A program made the position numbers and the translations under genes. This document shows, in pieces, positions 50,918 through 59,138 of a stretch of DNA of 64,000 nt. Source of the stretch: Paenibacillus sinensis (lineage in GTDB: Bacteria; Bacillota; Bacilli; Paenibacillales; Paenibacillaceae); contig NZ_JAHCMB010000046.1 of NCBI RefSeq assembly GCF_019904155.1, forward strand, positions 62,428 through 126,427, written 5' to 3'. How positions within the stretch are numbered: the stretch's first letter is position 1; the number at the start of each line of letters is the position of its first letter. A model generated the notes under the pieces. It did no database searches and was not told where the DNA came from. It was given only the letters and a program-made list of their open reading frames with translations.

Positions 50918-52168
50918 TTATTTCCGGATTTGTCCGTTCCCGTAAATTTTGTATTTGACGGAGGTCAGCGCCGGCAGGCCCATCGGTCCGCGCGCATGCA
51001 GCTTCTGGGTGCTGATCCCGATCTCGGCACCGTAACCGAATTCGAAGCCGTCTGTGAAGCGGGTGGAGGCGTTATGGTAGACGGCAGCGGCATCCACTTC
51101 ATCCTGAAACCGTTCGGCATTCTCCTCGTTCTCCGTCACGATGCATTCGGAATGCTTCGTGCCGTATTTGGCAATATGCTCAAGCGCTTCGTCGATATCA
51201 TCGACCACTTTGACATTAAGAATGTAGTCGTTATATTCCGTTGCAAAATTTTCCTCGGTCACAGGCAGCGCCCATGGAATAAGGGTACGGGTTCGGTTGC
51301 AGCCGCGGAGCTCAACTCTTGCGTCCCTGAAGGCTTCTCCAAGGGCAGGCAGATGCTCTCCGGCGAAGACCCGGTGGACTAGCAGCGTCTCCATCGAATT
51401 GCAGACCGAAGGACGCTGCACCTTCGCATTGAGCGCGATCGCTTCCGCCATGGCCGGGTCGGCAGCGGCATCCACATAAGTGTGGCAGATCCCGGCTCCC
51501 GTCTCGATAACCGGAACGGTTGCATTCCGGACAACGTTCTGGATAAGCGAGCTTCCGCCGCGCGGGATGATCACATCGAGCAGCCCGTTCAGCTTCAGCA
51601 TTTCATCAACCGAAGAGCGGTTCGGGTCCTCGATCAGCTGGAGCGCTTCAGGCGGCATATCGGTCGAAGCGAGAGCGGTGTGCAGCACCTCTACGATTCT
51701 GCGGTTGGTATACAGGGCGGCCGAGCCTCCGCGAAGGACGACGGCATTGCCTGTCTTCAGGCATAATCCTGCGGCATCCACTGTTACGTTCGGTCGCGCT
51801 TCATAAATAATGCCGATGACGCCGAGCGGAACCCGGATTTTCTCAATGATCAAGCCGTTCGGCCGCTCCATCGTCTCCAGCGTATCGCCTACGGGATCGG
51901 GAAGCGCCACAATCTGGCGGAGCCCTTCGGCAATGGCTTCAATCCGGGCGGTGTTCAGCGCCAGCCGATCGAGCATGGACTCCGGCGTGCCGTTCTGTCT
52001 TCCGCGTTCCAGATCCTCAGCGTTGGCCGCTATAATAGCGTCGGCATTGTGCTGCAGCGCATCGGCCATGATCAGCAGCGCTTCGTTCTTGTGCTTCGTG
52101 GTCAGCTTGCCAAGCGTGGTAACCGCGCTCTTGGCCAGCTCTGCTTTTGCAATGACTTCACTCATCAT
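50918..52168 (-). CDS. proA: Gamma-glutamyl phosphate reductase
   Basis: ProA reduces gamma-glutamyl phosphate to glutamate semialdehyde, the second step to proline. The 416-residue protein of the aldehyde-dehydrogenase superfamily has RVPLGVIGIIYEARPNVTVD, LKTGNAVVLRGGSAA, LIEDPNRSSVDEML, and the catalytic-cysteine region VQRPSVCNSMETLLVH. The C-terminal part includes GPMGLPALTSVKYKIYGNGQ. Two adjacent ATG codons (52168 and 52165, minus strand) follow AAGGGGGAACG. It lies 54 nt downstream of proB in the T-box-controlled operon. Confidence 0.96.
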   Translation of the reverse strand: MMSEVIAKAELAKSAVTTLGKLTTKHKNEALLIMADALQHNADAIIAANAEDLERGRQNGTPESMLDRLALNTARIEAIAEGLRQIVALPDPVGDTLETMERPNGLIIEKIRVPLGVIGIIYEARPNVTVDAAGLCLKTGNAVVLRGGSAALYTNRRIVEVLHTALASTDMPPEALQLIEDPNRSSVDEMLKLNGLLDVIIPRGGSSLIQNVVRNATVPVIETGAGICHTYVDAAADPAMAEAIALNAKVQRPSVCNSMETLLVHRVFAGEHLPALGEAFRDARVELRGCNRTRTLIPWALPVTEENFATEYNDYILNVKVVDDIDEALEHIAKYGTKHSECIVTENEENAERFQDEVDAAAVYHNASTRFTDGFEFGYGAEIGISTQKLHARGPMGLPALTSVKYKIYGNGQIRK

Positions 52169-52222
52169 CGTTCCCCCTTTTCATCATTCCATCCGGTATC
52201 CGCCGCCGGCAGCCGGCGGCAT

Positions 52223-53329
52223 TCAAGCCAGCGTAATCCATTCATCCCGGTGAATAACTTCCAGCCGGTGGACTTCCTCGCCAAGACGCCTGAGAACCTC
52301 CTTGCCGGGAAGACCCAGGATGCTGCGGAGCTGGGCGTCGTCATAGTTCACGATACCGCGGCCGAGAAGCTTGCCTTCCGGCCCGAGCACTTCCACGACA
52401 TCGCCGGCATGAAAGCTGCCCTGCGCCTCCTTCACGCCAACGGGAAGCAGGCTGTGCCCGCCGTAGACGAGGGCTTCTTCCGCTCCGGCGTCGACAATCA
52501 GCGAGCCGAGCGGGGTGGACATGAAGCCGAGCCACTGCTTCTTGACGGACATGGAGGAGAGGGTGGTGGCAAAATAGGTGCCTTTGCCCTCGTCCTTAGC
52601 TGCGAGTAGAAGATCCCCGGATTCGGTAACCCGGCCTACGAATACCGGAACGCCGCCCCTGGTGGCGATCTTGGCGGCATCGATTTTGGAACGCATGCCG
52701 CCGGTCCCGACCGCCGTTCCGGCTCCGCCGGCAATAGCATAAATCTCGGGTGTTATCTCCTCGACAAGCTGATAGCGCACCGCGTCCGGATTATGGCGCG
52801 GATCGCCGCTGTACAAGCCGTCGATATCGGTGATGACGATCAGACGGGAGGCTTTGAGCAGGTTGGCAACCAGCGCTGACAACGTGTCATTGTCGCCGAA
52901 TTTCAGTTCATCGACGGACACGGTATCATTCTCGTTGAAGATCGGAATGACGCCTTGGCGCAGCAGTTCCTCTACCGTCATCACCGCATTGTTCATCGCC
53001 CGCCTGCTGCGGAAGTCGGTGCGCGTCAGCAGAATCTGCGCAGCGATCAATCCATGGCTGGAGAATGCCTCCTGGTAAGCCTGCATCAGAAGCGCCTGCC
53101 CGACGGCCGCTGCCGCCTGCTTCTCATGCAGGAGCTTGGGACGGACCTGATAGCCGATGCTCCTGAAGCCTGCCGCAACCGCCCCGGACGTTACAAGCAG
53201 CACTTCGCAGCCGCAGCGGCGGAGATGGGCGATCTCCGAGGCGAAGTAGGCTACAGCCTCGCGGTTAAGCCCGCCTTCCGCCGAGGTCAGGGAGCTGCTG
53301 CCGATTTTGACAACTATACGTGTGGTCAT
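52223..53329 (-). CDS. proB: Glutamate 5-kinase
   Basis: ProB phosphorylates glutamate at the start of proline synthesis and is usually inhibited by proline. The 368-residue protein has an amino-acid-kinase domain (IVVKIGSSSLTSAEGGLNRE, LVTSGAVAAGFRSIGY, FNENDTVSVDELKFGDNDTL, GTGGMRSKIDAAKIATRGG). A C-terminal PUA domain (about residues 280-360) carries SLLPVGVKEAQGSFHAGDVV. ATG at 53329 on the minus strand has AGGAA 12 nt upstream; a GTG at 53338 is the alternative. It is the first gene of the operon, directly after the T-box leader. Confidence 0.95.
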   Translation of the reverse strand: MTTRIVVKIGSSSLTSAEGGLNREAVAYFASEIAHLRRCGCEVLLVTSGAVAAGFRSIGYQVRPKLLHEKQAAAAVGQALLMQAYQEAFSSHGLIAAQILLTRTDFRSRRAMNNAVMTVEELLRQGVIPIFNENDTVSVDELKFGDNDTLSALVANLLKASRLIVITDIDGLYSGDPRHNPDAVRYQLVEEITPEIYAIAGGAGTAVGTGGMRSKIDAAKIATRGGVPVFVGRVTESGDLLLAAKDEGKGTYFATTLSSMSVKKQWLGFMSTPLGSLIVDAGAEEALVYGGHSLLPVGVKEAQGSFHAGDVVEVLGPEGKLLGRGIVNYDDAQLRSILGLPGKEVLRRLGEEVHRLEVIHRDEWITLA

Positions 53330-53365
53330 GTGTTTCACTTCCTAAATATTGTCAGTGTATAACAG

Positions 53366-53615
53366 CAAAAAAAGCTTCCATCCTAAGACTGAGCAAAGGA
53401 CGAAAGCTTGGGTTCACTTCCGCGGTACCACCTTCATTGATGAGGGATCATCCGACTTATGCCTCGTAACGTGAGGGCTTCGTCCTGCCGGGCAGGCCGT
53501 TCGGGGGTAGGGTTCGGAGCGCCGGCTACGGTAAATTCTTTCAGCCTGTCGGAATTTACTCTCTGTCGCAGCTTGTTGCGTTCTTACTGGTCCCGTCACT
53601 ACGTTTTCCTATTTG
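53366..53615 (-). ncRNA. T-box leader of proBAC, proline-type specifier
   Basis: The minus strand reads AAGGTGGTACCGCGGAA (from 53434 to 53418), the conserved T-box core that binds the tRNA acceptor end. Downstream is a terminator: AAGCTTTCGTCC pairs with GGATGGAAGCTT around 53406-53373 and ends in a T run (53373-53367). In the specifier region the RNA reads GAACCCUACC; CCU (minus strand 53511-53509) followed by ACC fits the usual specifier position and encodes proline. CCC in the other register is proline too. Uncharged tRNA-Pro should therefore turn on proBAC. Confidence 0.9.
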
Positions 53616-53621
53616 ACAACT

Positions 53622-53650
53622 AGAATACCATGCGAAGGCAGGTTTGCCAA
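53622..53650 (-). promoter_or_regulatory. Promoter of T-box/proBAC transcript
   Basis: On the minus strand: TTGGCA (53650-53645), 17-bp spacer, TATTCT (53627-53622). The start would be near 53615. Confidence 0.65.
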
Positions 53651-53755
53651 GTCAGTTCCTTCCCGTATAACGCAAAACCGATCCGTTCCGGCAGGTTATT
53701 CTTGCTCCAATCGGGTAAAAATAGGGGTAGTCCGTGATCAGGAGGTGGATTCTTA

Positions 53756-53950
53756 ATGACAGAGGATAAACAGCGGGAAGAACAGCTGGAAGAACACCGC
53801 GAGGCGCTGGAGCAGCAGACGGAGATCATGCGGGATTTTATCGAGGACAAGACGGGAATTCCGAAGCGCAGAGGTCCGGTCAGTGAAAATACGGGCAGGG
53901 TGCCGGATATGCAAAATCACATGACTGCCGTTCATAATCGCCAGGATTAA
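53756..53950 (+). CDS. Small charged protein of unknown function
   Basis: This 64-residue acidic/basic protein begins MTEDKQREEQLEEHREALEQ. The first 35 residues should form one amphipathic helix or short coiled coil, and the rest is polar and probably disordered. It has a good ribosome site, AGGAGGTGG at 53740-53748, and is followed by a strong terminator, so it appears to be an independent gene. I do not recognise a family. It lies between the proBAC promoter and the convergent LysR gene. Confidence 0.65.
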   Translation: MTEDKQREEQLEEHREALEQQTEIMRDFIEDKTGIPKRRGPVSENTGRVPDMQNHMTAVHNRQD

Positions 53951-53971
53951 GCGCATAAATGCATGAAGCAG

Positions 53972-54012
53972 ACCGTCCTTTGCTGAAGACCAGCCGAAGG
54001 ACGGTTTTTTTG
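53972..54012 (+). terminator. Terminator after small charged protein
   Basis: ACCGTCCTT (53972-53980) and AAGGACGGT (53997-54005), with a GCT/AGC inner pairing, then TTTTTTT. Confidence 0.88.
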
Positions 54013-54054
54013 AGCGTAATTATTTTGACCGGTATTTTTTATTGATCGATATTC

Positions 54055-54966
54055 TTATCCCCGGGCCAGCTCGGCAACCGTTGACTGAAAGGTATCGATA
54101 AAGGCTTCCGCGGCTTTGGACAAATAACGGCCCTTGCGGTAAGCGATAACAAGCGTGCGGCTCGGAGCGGGCTCGGCCAGAGGGAGGTATACAGGGACGA
54201 ACTCGCTGCGCGGAGCTCTGGAAATAAAGCGGGGAACGAGCGTGACGCCCATGCCAGCCGCCACCAATGATTGCACGGTTTCCATATTATTGCTCTCAAA
54301 CACGACGGACGGCTCAAATCCGGAATCCCGGCACAGGTCCATCGTAATTTTGCGGAAGCCCTGACCCTCTTTCAGCACGATAAACGCCTCGTCTCTCAGC
54401 TCTGCGATCGATGTCGGGGTACCTTTCTCCGCCCTGAAAGCTAGGCGATGCCCGGGAGGGACCGCCAGGTCAATCCGTTCCTCTCCAAGAACTTTATAAT
54501 CAAGCGCCGGTATTTCAAGCGGAAGCGACAGAAGGCTGAGATCACTCTGTCCGCTGGCAGTCAGCTTCTCCAGATTCAAGGAGGAGTCTTCAAGCAGCGC
54601 GATTTCAATATTCGGATATTTGCTCTTGAAGATCGGCAGTACATACGGCAGCAGATGGGCCCCTGTAATCGCCATGCTGCCGACGACGACACGGCCGCTT
54701 CTGAGCTCGGAGATATCGGTCATTTCCTGCCGGAGCAGTTCTACCGCATTGATGATCGTTTGGGCCTGCTCCACAAACTTGGCTCCCGCATGCGTAAGCT
54801 CAACAGCGCTGGTGTTCCGCTGGAACAGCATGACACCCAGCTCTTTTTCCAGCTTGGCCAGCTGCTGGCTGAGTGAGGGCTGCGCGATGTGAAGCTTCTC
54901 GGCCGCCCGCGAGAAATTCCGTTCGTTCGCGATTTGCAGCACGTACTGCAATTGTCTGAATTCCAT
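54055..54966 (-). CDS. LysR-family transcriptional regulator
   Basis: The 303-residue product has the LysR winged helix at residues 1-60 (MEFRQLQYVLQIANERNFSR, AAEKLHIAQPSLSQQLAKLE). An effector-binding domain from about residue 90 includes GRVVVGSMAITGAHLLPYVL and QSLVAAGMGVTLVPRFIS. ATG at 54966 on the minus strand is the family's usual start; the frame extends upstream without a better site. It is divergent from leuC with a 202-bp shared region that contains an inverted repeat (55036-55068). The effector is unknown; control of leuCD is a reasonable guess from position. Confidence 0.9.
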   Translation of the reverse strand: MEFRQLQYVLQIANERNFSRAAEKLHIAQPSLSQQLAKLEKELGVMLFQRNTSAVELTHAGAKFVEQAQTIINAVELLRQEMTDISELRSGRVVVGSMAITGAHLLPYVLPIFKSKYPNIEIALLEDSSLNLEKLTASGQSDLSLLSLPLEIPALDYKVLGEERIDLAVPPGHRLAFRAEKGTPTSIAELRDEAFIVLKEGQGFRKITMDLCRDSGFEPSVVFESNNMETVQSLVAAGMGVTLVPRFISRAPRSEFVPVYLPLAEPAPSRTLVIAYRKGRYLSKAAEAFIDTFQSTVAELARG

Positions 54967-55035
54967 GATTCCTGCTCCTTCATCATATCTCTTATAAGAA
55001 TAACCTAATTGAGTGAAGATTAACGGTATGCTTAC

Positions 55036-55068
55036 AGGAGACAATCAGTTGCTTTATAATCGTCTCCT
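55036..55068 (+). repeat. Inverted repeat in LysR-leuC intergenic region
   Basis: AGGAGAC (55036-55042) and GTCTCCT (55062-55068) are perfect 7-bp arms around a 19-bp A+T-rich centre that holds promoter-like hexamers. It could be a LysR operator or a transcript hairpin. Confidence 0.55.
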
Positions 55069-55168
55069 ATAAGTATTATAGCTTTTATATCTTGGTGTAA
55101 TAAAGAGACCCATGTTATATTTATATCATTCAAAAGGTATATGAACGAATCTATGACGAGGTGAAATC

Positions 55169-56593
55169 ATGGGCAAGAAGACTATGTTCGAGAAAATCTG
55201 GGACAATCATGTAATCTATCAGGAAGAAGGCAAGCCTAGCATACTATATATCGATCTGCATTTGGTGCACGAAGTAACGTCGCCGCAGGCATTCGAAGGC
55301 CTCCGGCTCAGCGGCCGCAAGGTGCGCCGTCCCGAGCGGACTTTTGCAACAATGGACCACAACGTTCCGACTACGGACCGTTTCAATATCAAGGACCCGA
55401 TTTCCAAGCAACAGATCGACACGCTGTCGAAAAACTGTGCTGACTTCGGCGTCAAGCTGTTCGGCCTGGAAGATCTCGATAATGGGGTCGTTCACGTTAT
55501 GGGACCGGAGCTGGGCCTGACCCATCCGGGCAAGACGATCGTGTGCGGCGACAGCCACACTTCGACGCATGGTGCATTCGGTGCGCTGGCATTCGGTATC
55601 GGAACAAGCGAAGTCGAGCATGTTCTCGCTACGCAATGTCTCCAGCAGGCCAAAGCGAAGACAATGGAAGTCCGCTTTGTCGGCGATCGCGCTCCCGGCG
55701 TTACCGCCAAGGACATGATTCTTGGTCTGATCGCCAAGTACGGCACGGACTTCGCGACCGGCTACGTTATTGAATACACCGGACAGTCGATCACGGAGCT
55801 GTCGATGGAAGAACGGATGACGGTCTGCAATATGTCCATTGAAGCCGGAGCCAGAGCCGGTATGATCGCTCCGGACGAGACAACTTTCGAATATCTGCGC
55901 GGACGCGAATACGTTCCTCAAGGAGCCGATTTTGACGCTGCCGTCGAGTCCTGGAAGAATCTTGTGACCGATGAGGGAGCCGAGTTCGATACGGTTGTCG
56001 AATTCAATGTGGAATCCCTTATTCCGCAGGTAACCTGGGGCACGAGCCCTGGCATGGGCACCGACATCACGTCGACTGTACCGAATCCTGCCGATTTCAC
56101 TACGGATAACGAGCGCAAAGCCGCCGAGAAAGCGCTGGAATACATGGATCTGACGCCGGGCACGCCGATTTCCGAAATCGAGATCGATTATGTCTTCATC
56201 GGCTCCTGCACGAACGGCCGTATCGAGGATCTGCGCGCCGCTGCCAAGGTTGCCAAGGGCCATAAGGTCTCCGGCAAGGTAACGGCCATCGTCGTTCCGG
56301 GTTCGGGCAGAGTGAAGAAGCTGGCCGAGTCGGAAGGACTGGATAAGGTCTTCGTCGAAGCGGGCTTCGAATGGCGCGAAGCGGGATGCAGCATGTGTCT
56401 GGCGATGAACCCGGATATTCTGCAGCCTGGACAGCGCTGCGCCTCGACCTCCAACCGCAACTTTGAAGGACGCCAGGGCCGCGGTGGACGGACGCATCTC
56501 GTATCGCCGGAAATGGCGGTTGCGGCTGCGATCAAAGGACGGTTCACAGACGTGCGCGACTGGAACTTCAAGACGGAAGCCGTCAGCTCTTAA
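55169..56593 (+). CDS. leuC: 3-isopropylmalate dehydratase large subunit
   Basis: LeuC with LeuD isomerises 2-isopropylmalate to 3-isopropylmalate in leucine synthesis. The 474-residue aconitase-family protein has [40 protein letters not shown], and three iron-sulfur cysteines in [16 protein letters not shown] and [34 protein letters not shown] is at the C-terminus. ATG 55169 follows GACGAGGTG. leuD follows 31 nt later. leuA and leuB are not in this window, unlike the B. subtilis ilv-leu operon. Confidence 0.97.
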   Translation: MGKKTMFEKIWDNHVIYQEEGKPSILYIDLHLVHEVTSPQAFEGLRLSGRKVRRPERTFATMDHNVPTTDRFNIKDPISKQQIDTLSKNCADFGVKLFGLEDLDNGVVHVMGPELGLTHPGKTIVCGDSHTSTHGAFGALAFGIGTSEVEHVLATQCLQQAKAKTMEVRFVGDRAPGVTAKDMILGLIAKYGTDFATGYVIEYTGQSITELSMEERMTVCNMSIEAGARAGMIAPDETTFEYLRGREYVPQGADFDAAVESWKNLVTDEGAEFDTVVEFNVESLIPQVTWGTSPGMGTDITSTVPNPADFTTDNERKAAEKALEYMDLTPGTPISEIEIDYVFIGSCTNGRIEDLRAAAKVAKGHKVSGKVTAIVVPGSGRVKKLAESEGLDKVFVEAGFEWREAGCSMCLAMNPDILQPGQRCASTSNRNFEGRQGRGGRTHLVSPEMAVAAAIKGRFTDVRDWNFKTEAVSS

Positions 56594-56624
56594 GAATTCG
56601 AGAACAATCAGGAGGGTTATATAG

Positions 56625-57227
56625 ATGGAAGCTTTCAAGAAATTAACAGGGCTAGTCGGACCTGTGGACCGGGTCAACGTGGATACGGACGCTATCATTC
56701 CGAAGCAGTTCCTCAAACGGATCGAACGCACGGGATTCGGACAGTTCCTGTTCTTTGAATGGCGTTTTGACGAGGAAGGCAATGACAATCCTTCGTTCTC
56801 GCTGAACCAGGACCGTTTCAAGGGATCATCCGTTCTGATTTCCAGAGCGAATTTCGGCTGTGGTTCCTCCAGAGAACATGCTCCTTGGGCCATTTTGGAC
56901 TACGGCTTTAAAGTGATTATCGCCCCGTCCTATGCCGATATTTTCTACAACAACTGCTTCAAGAACGGCATTCTGCCGATCAAGCTTTCGGAAGAGCAGG
57001 TCGAGGACCTGTTCCAGCGCACTGCTGCCAATGAAGGCTACAAGCTGACGGTGGATCTGGAGAACAAGACGATCACGGACGATAACGGCCTGAGCATCGC
57101 TTTTGATCTCGACGAGCACCGGAGACAGTTCCTGCTTCAAGGGCTTGATGACATCGGTCTGACGCTCCAGCATGAGGATCAGATCGCTGCATATGAAGCC
57201 AAGAAAGCCGCAAATCAGTATGCCTGA
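56625..57227 (+). CDS. leuD: 3-isopropylmalate dehydratase small subunit
   Basis: LeuD completes the isopropylmalate isomerase. The 200-residue swivel-domain protein shows [40 protein letters not shown] with the substrate-binding loop, and [23 protein letters not shown] at 56625 has CAGGAGGG at 56610-56617. A terminator 45 nt after the stop ends the leuCD unit. Confidence 0.97.
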   Translation: MEAFKKLTGLVGPVDRVNVDTDAIIPKQFLKRIERTGFGQFLFFEWRFDEEGNDNPSFSLNQDRFKGSSVLISRANFGCGSSREHAPWAILDYGFKVIIAPSYADIFYNNCFKNGILPIKLSEEQVEDLFQRTAANEGYKLTVDLENKTITDDNGLSIAFDLDEHRRQFLLQGLDDIGLTLQHEDQIAAYEAKKAANQYA

Positions 57228-57271
57228 TGAGGTTTCCTTGTAAAGACAGGCTCATCTAGCATTTTTTACAC

Positions 57272-57310
57272 AAAACTTCCATTTCCGACACCGGGAATGG
57301 AAGTTTTTTT
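57272..57310 (+). terminator. Terminator after leuD
   Basis: AAAACTTCCATT (57272-57283) and AATGGAAGTTTT (57296-57307) form a 12-bp stem with a T run. Confidence 0.9.
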
Positions 57311-57318
57311 GCTATAAT
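57310..57318 (+). promoter_or_regulatory. Extended -10 promoter for first amidase
   Basis: TGC plus perfect TATAAT (57313-57318), directly after the leuD terminator's T run. It leaves a leader of about 130 nt before the amidase ATG. Confidence 0.6.
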
Positions 57319-57453
57319 AGCAGAATGAGGGGACCCCGAGGGTAATCCGGTAAATAACGATAAAAATCGCCGGACAGCTGTAACTTTTTTCCGTTAGCTT
57401 CGTCAAAGAAATGATTGCAACGGTTCCAAAAACGGGAGTAAGGGGAGAGAGGA

Positions 57454-58977
57454 ATGAGGAAGGCTTGTCTGATCGTGATGTCACTGCTGCTGCCCCTACT
57501 GATATGGACAGGGTGGACTGGAGAAAGCAGTGCAGCGGCGGTGAAGGGGAAGATCGTCCTGGATAACCGGGAACTGACGCTTCCTTCGGGAGCGGCGCCG
57601 GAGAATGTGAACGGGAGCGTCATGGTTCCGATCCGCGTCGTGTCCGAAAGCTTGGGCTATCAAGTGACATGGGATCAAAAGGTACATAAGGTAACGATTT
57701 CGCAGGATTTCAAGAACATTCAGCTGACTGTGGGAAGCAAGACGGCGGACGCTGACGGCGTTACGCTGAATTTGAACGCAGCCCCCAAGCAGACCGGCGG
57801 AACGGTTCTCGTTCCCATCCGGTTTGTGAGCGAGCAATTCGGTTTATCCGTTGGCTGGGATAATCGGGAGAAGACCGTCTATTTGTCCGCCAATTCTATA
57901 GCAATGCCGTCTGCAGCTCCGGCTTCCCAAGCACCGCAGCCATCGGCATCCCAGGCGGCTTCTGCAACGCCTTCGCCATCTGCAACGCCTTCACCATCTG
58001 CAACGCCGGCCTCATCATCTCCACAGGCTTCACCGACGCCCACGCCGTCGGCAGGAATACCGGGTACAGCCGCTGTGCAGGTCAAAGGCGCCTCATTCGA
58101 AGCCAATCAATTGATGATTGCTGTGAACGGCAGCGTACAGCCTGCTGTTACTTCGCTGGACAATCCAAACCGGATTGTTGTGGAACTGCCGTCCAGCGTG
58201 ATAGCGCCTGATTTAGGCGGCGGTCTGGCGTCCGGCACGCTGAACACGACCGGATATCCGCTTATTTCGGGCATCAGTTACTCTACGGCCCCCGGTAATC
58301 CTACGACTGTGCGCTTCGAGATCAGCACTACGGAAAGGCTTGCCTATCAGCTCAGTGTGGATGCAGGAACGGGACTTATCACGGTCAGCCTGGGCACAGG
58401 AACGAGCGGAGGTTCTACGGGTAACGGCCGCCCGGTAGTAGTGCTGGACGCCGGTCATGGAGGAACCCAGCCGGGCGCGGCCAGCGCAGCCGGCCGCAAG
58501 GAGAAGGACTTTAATCTGGCTGTCATCCTGAAGGTCGGAGCCCTGCTACAGAACGACGGAAGAGTGGATGTCGTCTATACACGGACACAGGACGTAACGC
58601 TGTCACTGGAGGGCCGGGTAAGCATCGCTGAGGCAGCGGGCGCAGATGTGTTCGTATCGGTGCATGCCAACGCCATGCCGACCTCAGCCAAGAACTGGAC
58701 TCAGGTTAACGGAAGCGAAACGTATTATTCAAGGAGCGAGAGTCTTCCTCTGGCAAGGGTGATGCACAAGCATCTGGTTGCCGGCACCGGGTTGAAGGAC
58801 AATGGCATCCGGGCCAAGAGCCTGCATGTTACCCGGGAGACGAGCATGCCCGCGGTTCTCCTGGAAGCGGGTTATCTGACCAATGTCTCCGAGGCGGCGA
58901 AGCTGTATTCCACCGATTTCCAGGATTCGCTTGCACGGGAAATCGCCGCAGGCATCCTTGAATATCTGGGCCTTTAA
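57454..58977 (+). CDS. N-acetylmuramoyl-L-alanine amidase, CuAO_N1/AMIN/Amidase_3
   Basis: This 507-residue secreted enzyme should cut the amide bond between muramic acid and the peptide stem. A signal peptide (residues about 1-29) precedes a copper-amine-oxidase-like N-terminal domain (about 33-145), with VMVPIRVVSESLGYQVTWDQ and VLVPIRFVSEQFGLSVGWDN. A Ser/Pro/Ala linker (about 150-205) follows, then an AMIN domain (about 208-320) and a C-terminal Amidase_3 domain. The zinc sites are VVLDAGHGGTQPGA, VFVSVHANAMP and the glutamate in VLLEAGYLTN. The linker DNA contains an 18-bp repeat read as ATPSPS three times. ATG 57454 follows GGGGAGAG. A paralogue follows at 59139. Confidence 0.93.
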   Translation: MRKACLIVMSLLLPLLIWTGWTGESSAAAVKGKIVLDNRELTLPSGAAPENVNGSVMVPIRVVSESLGYQVTWDQKVHKVTISQDFKNIQLTVGSKTADADGVTLNLNAAPKQTGGTVLVPIRFVSEQFGLSVGWDNREKTVYLSANSIAMPSAAPASQAPQPSASQAASATPSPSATPSPSATPASSSPQASPTPTPSAGIPGTAAVQVKGASFEANQLMIAVNGSVQPAVTSLDNPNRIVVELPSSVIAPDLGGGLASGTLNTTGYPLISGISYSTAPGNPTTVRFEISTTERLAYQLSVDAGTGLITVSLGTGTSGGSTGNGRPVVVLDAGHGGTQPGAASAAGRKEKDFNLAVILKVGALLQNDGRVDVVYTRTQDVTLSLEGRVSIAEAAGADVFVSVHANAMPTSAKNWTQVNGSETYYSRSESLPLARVMHKHLVAGTGLKDNGIRAKSLHVTRETSMPAVLLEAGYLTNVSEAAKLYSTDFQDSLAREIAAGILEYLGL

Positions 58978-58989
58978 GCCGATAAGTAC

Positions 58990-59075
58990 GTAAAAGGCGT
59001 TCTCGCACCTGGAGTGGCAGATTGGAAAACATTCGCAACTTTTGGGTGCGGAAGACGTCTAACCATTGTCTAAGG
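58990..59075 (+). repeat. Imperfect inverted repeat between the amidases
   Basis: GGCGTTCTCGCACC (from about 58998) is imperfectly complementary to GGTGCGGAAGACGTC (from about 59046), with CGCACC/GGTGCG as the perfect part. No T tract. A weak terminator or mRNA hairpin. Confidence 0.35.
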
Positions 59076-59138
59076 TCGTCGAAGGCTGCCATCAAGAACG
59101 CCGGTCCAGGGCGGAATACTAGATTTTTGAGGTGAAGA

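Noticed and set aside
55244-56893. 549-codon open frame antisense to leuC.
   Set aside because: Mirror of a highly conserved gene with strong codon bias; no start signals, no recognisable protein.
57320-57453. GGGGACCCC and GGGTAATCCGGTA strings resembling parts of the ydaO (c-di-AMP) riboswitch upstream of a wall hydrolase.
   Set aside because: The rest of the conserved architecture and a terminator are missing; the resemblance is only to short fragments.
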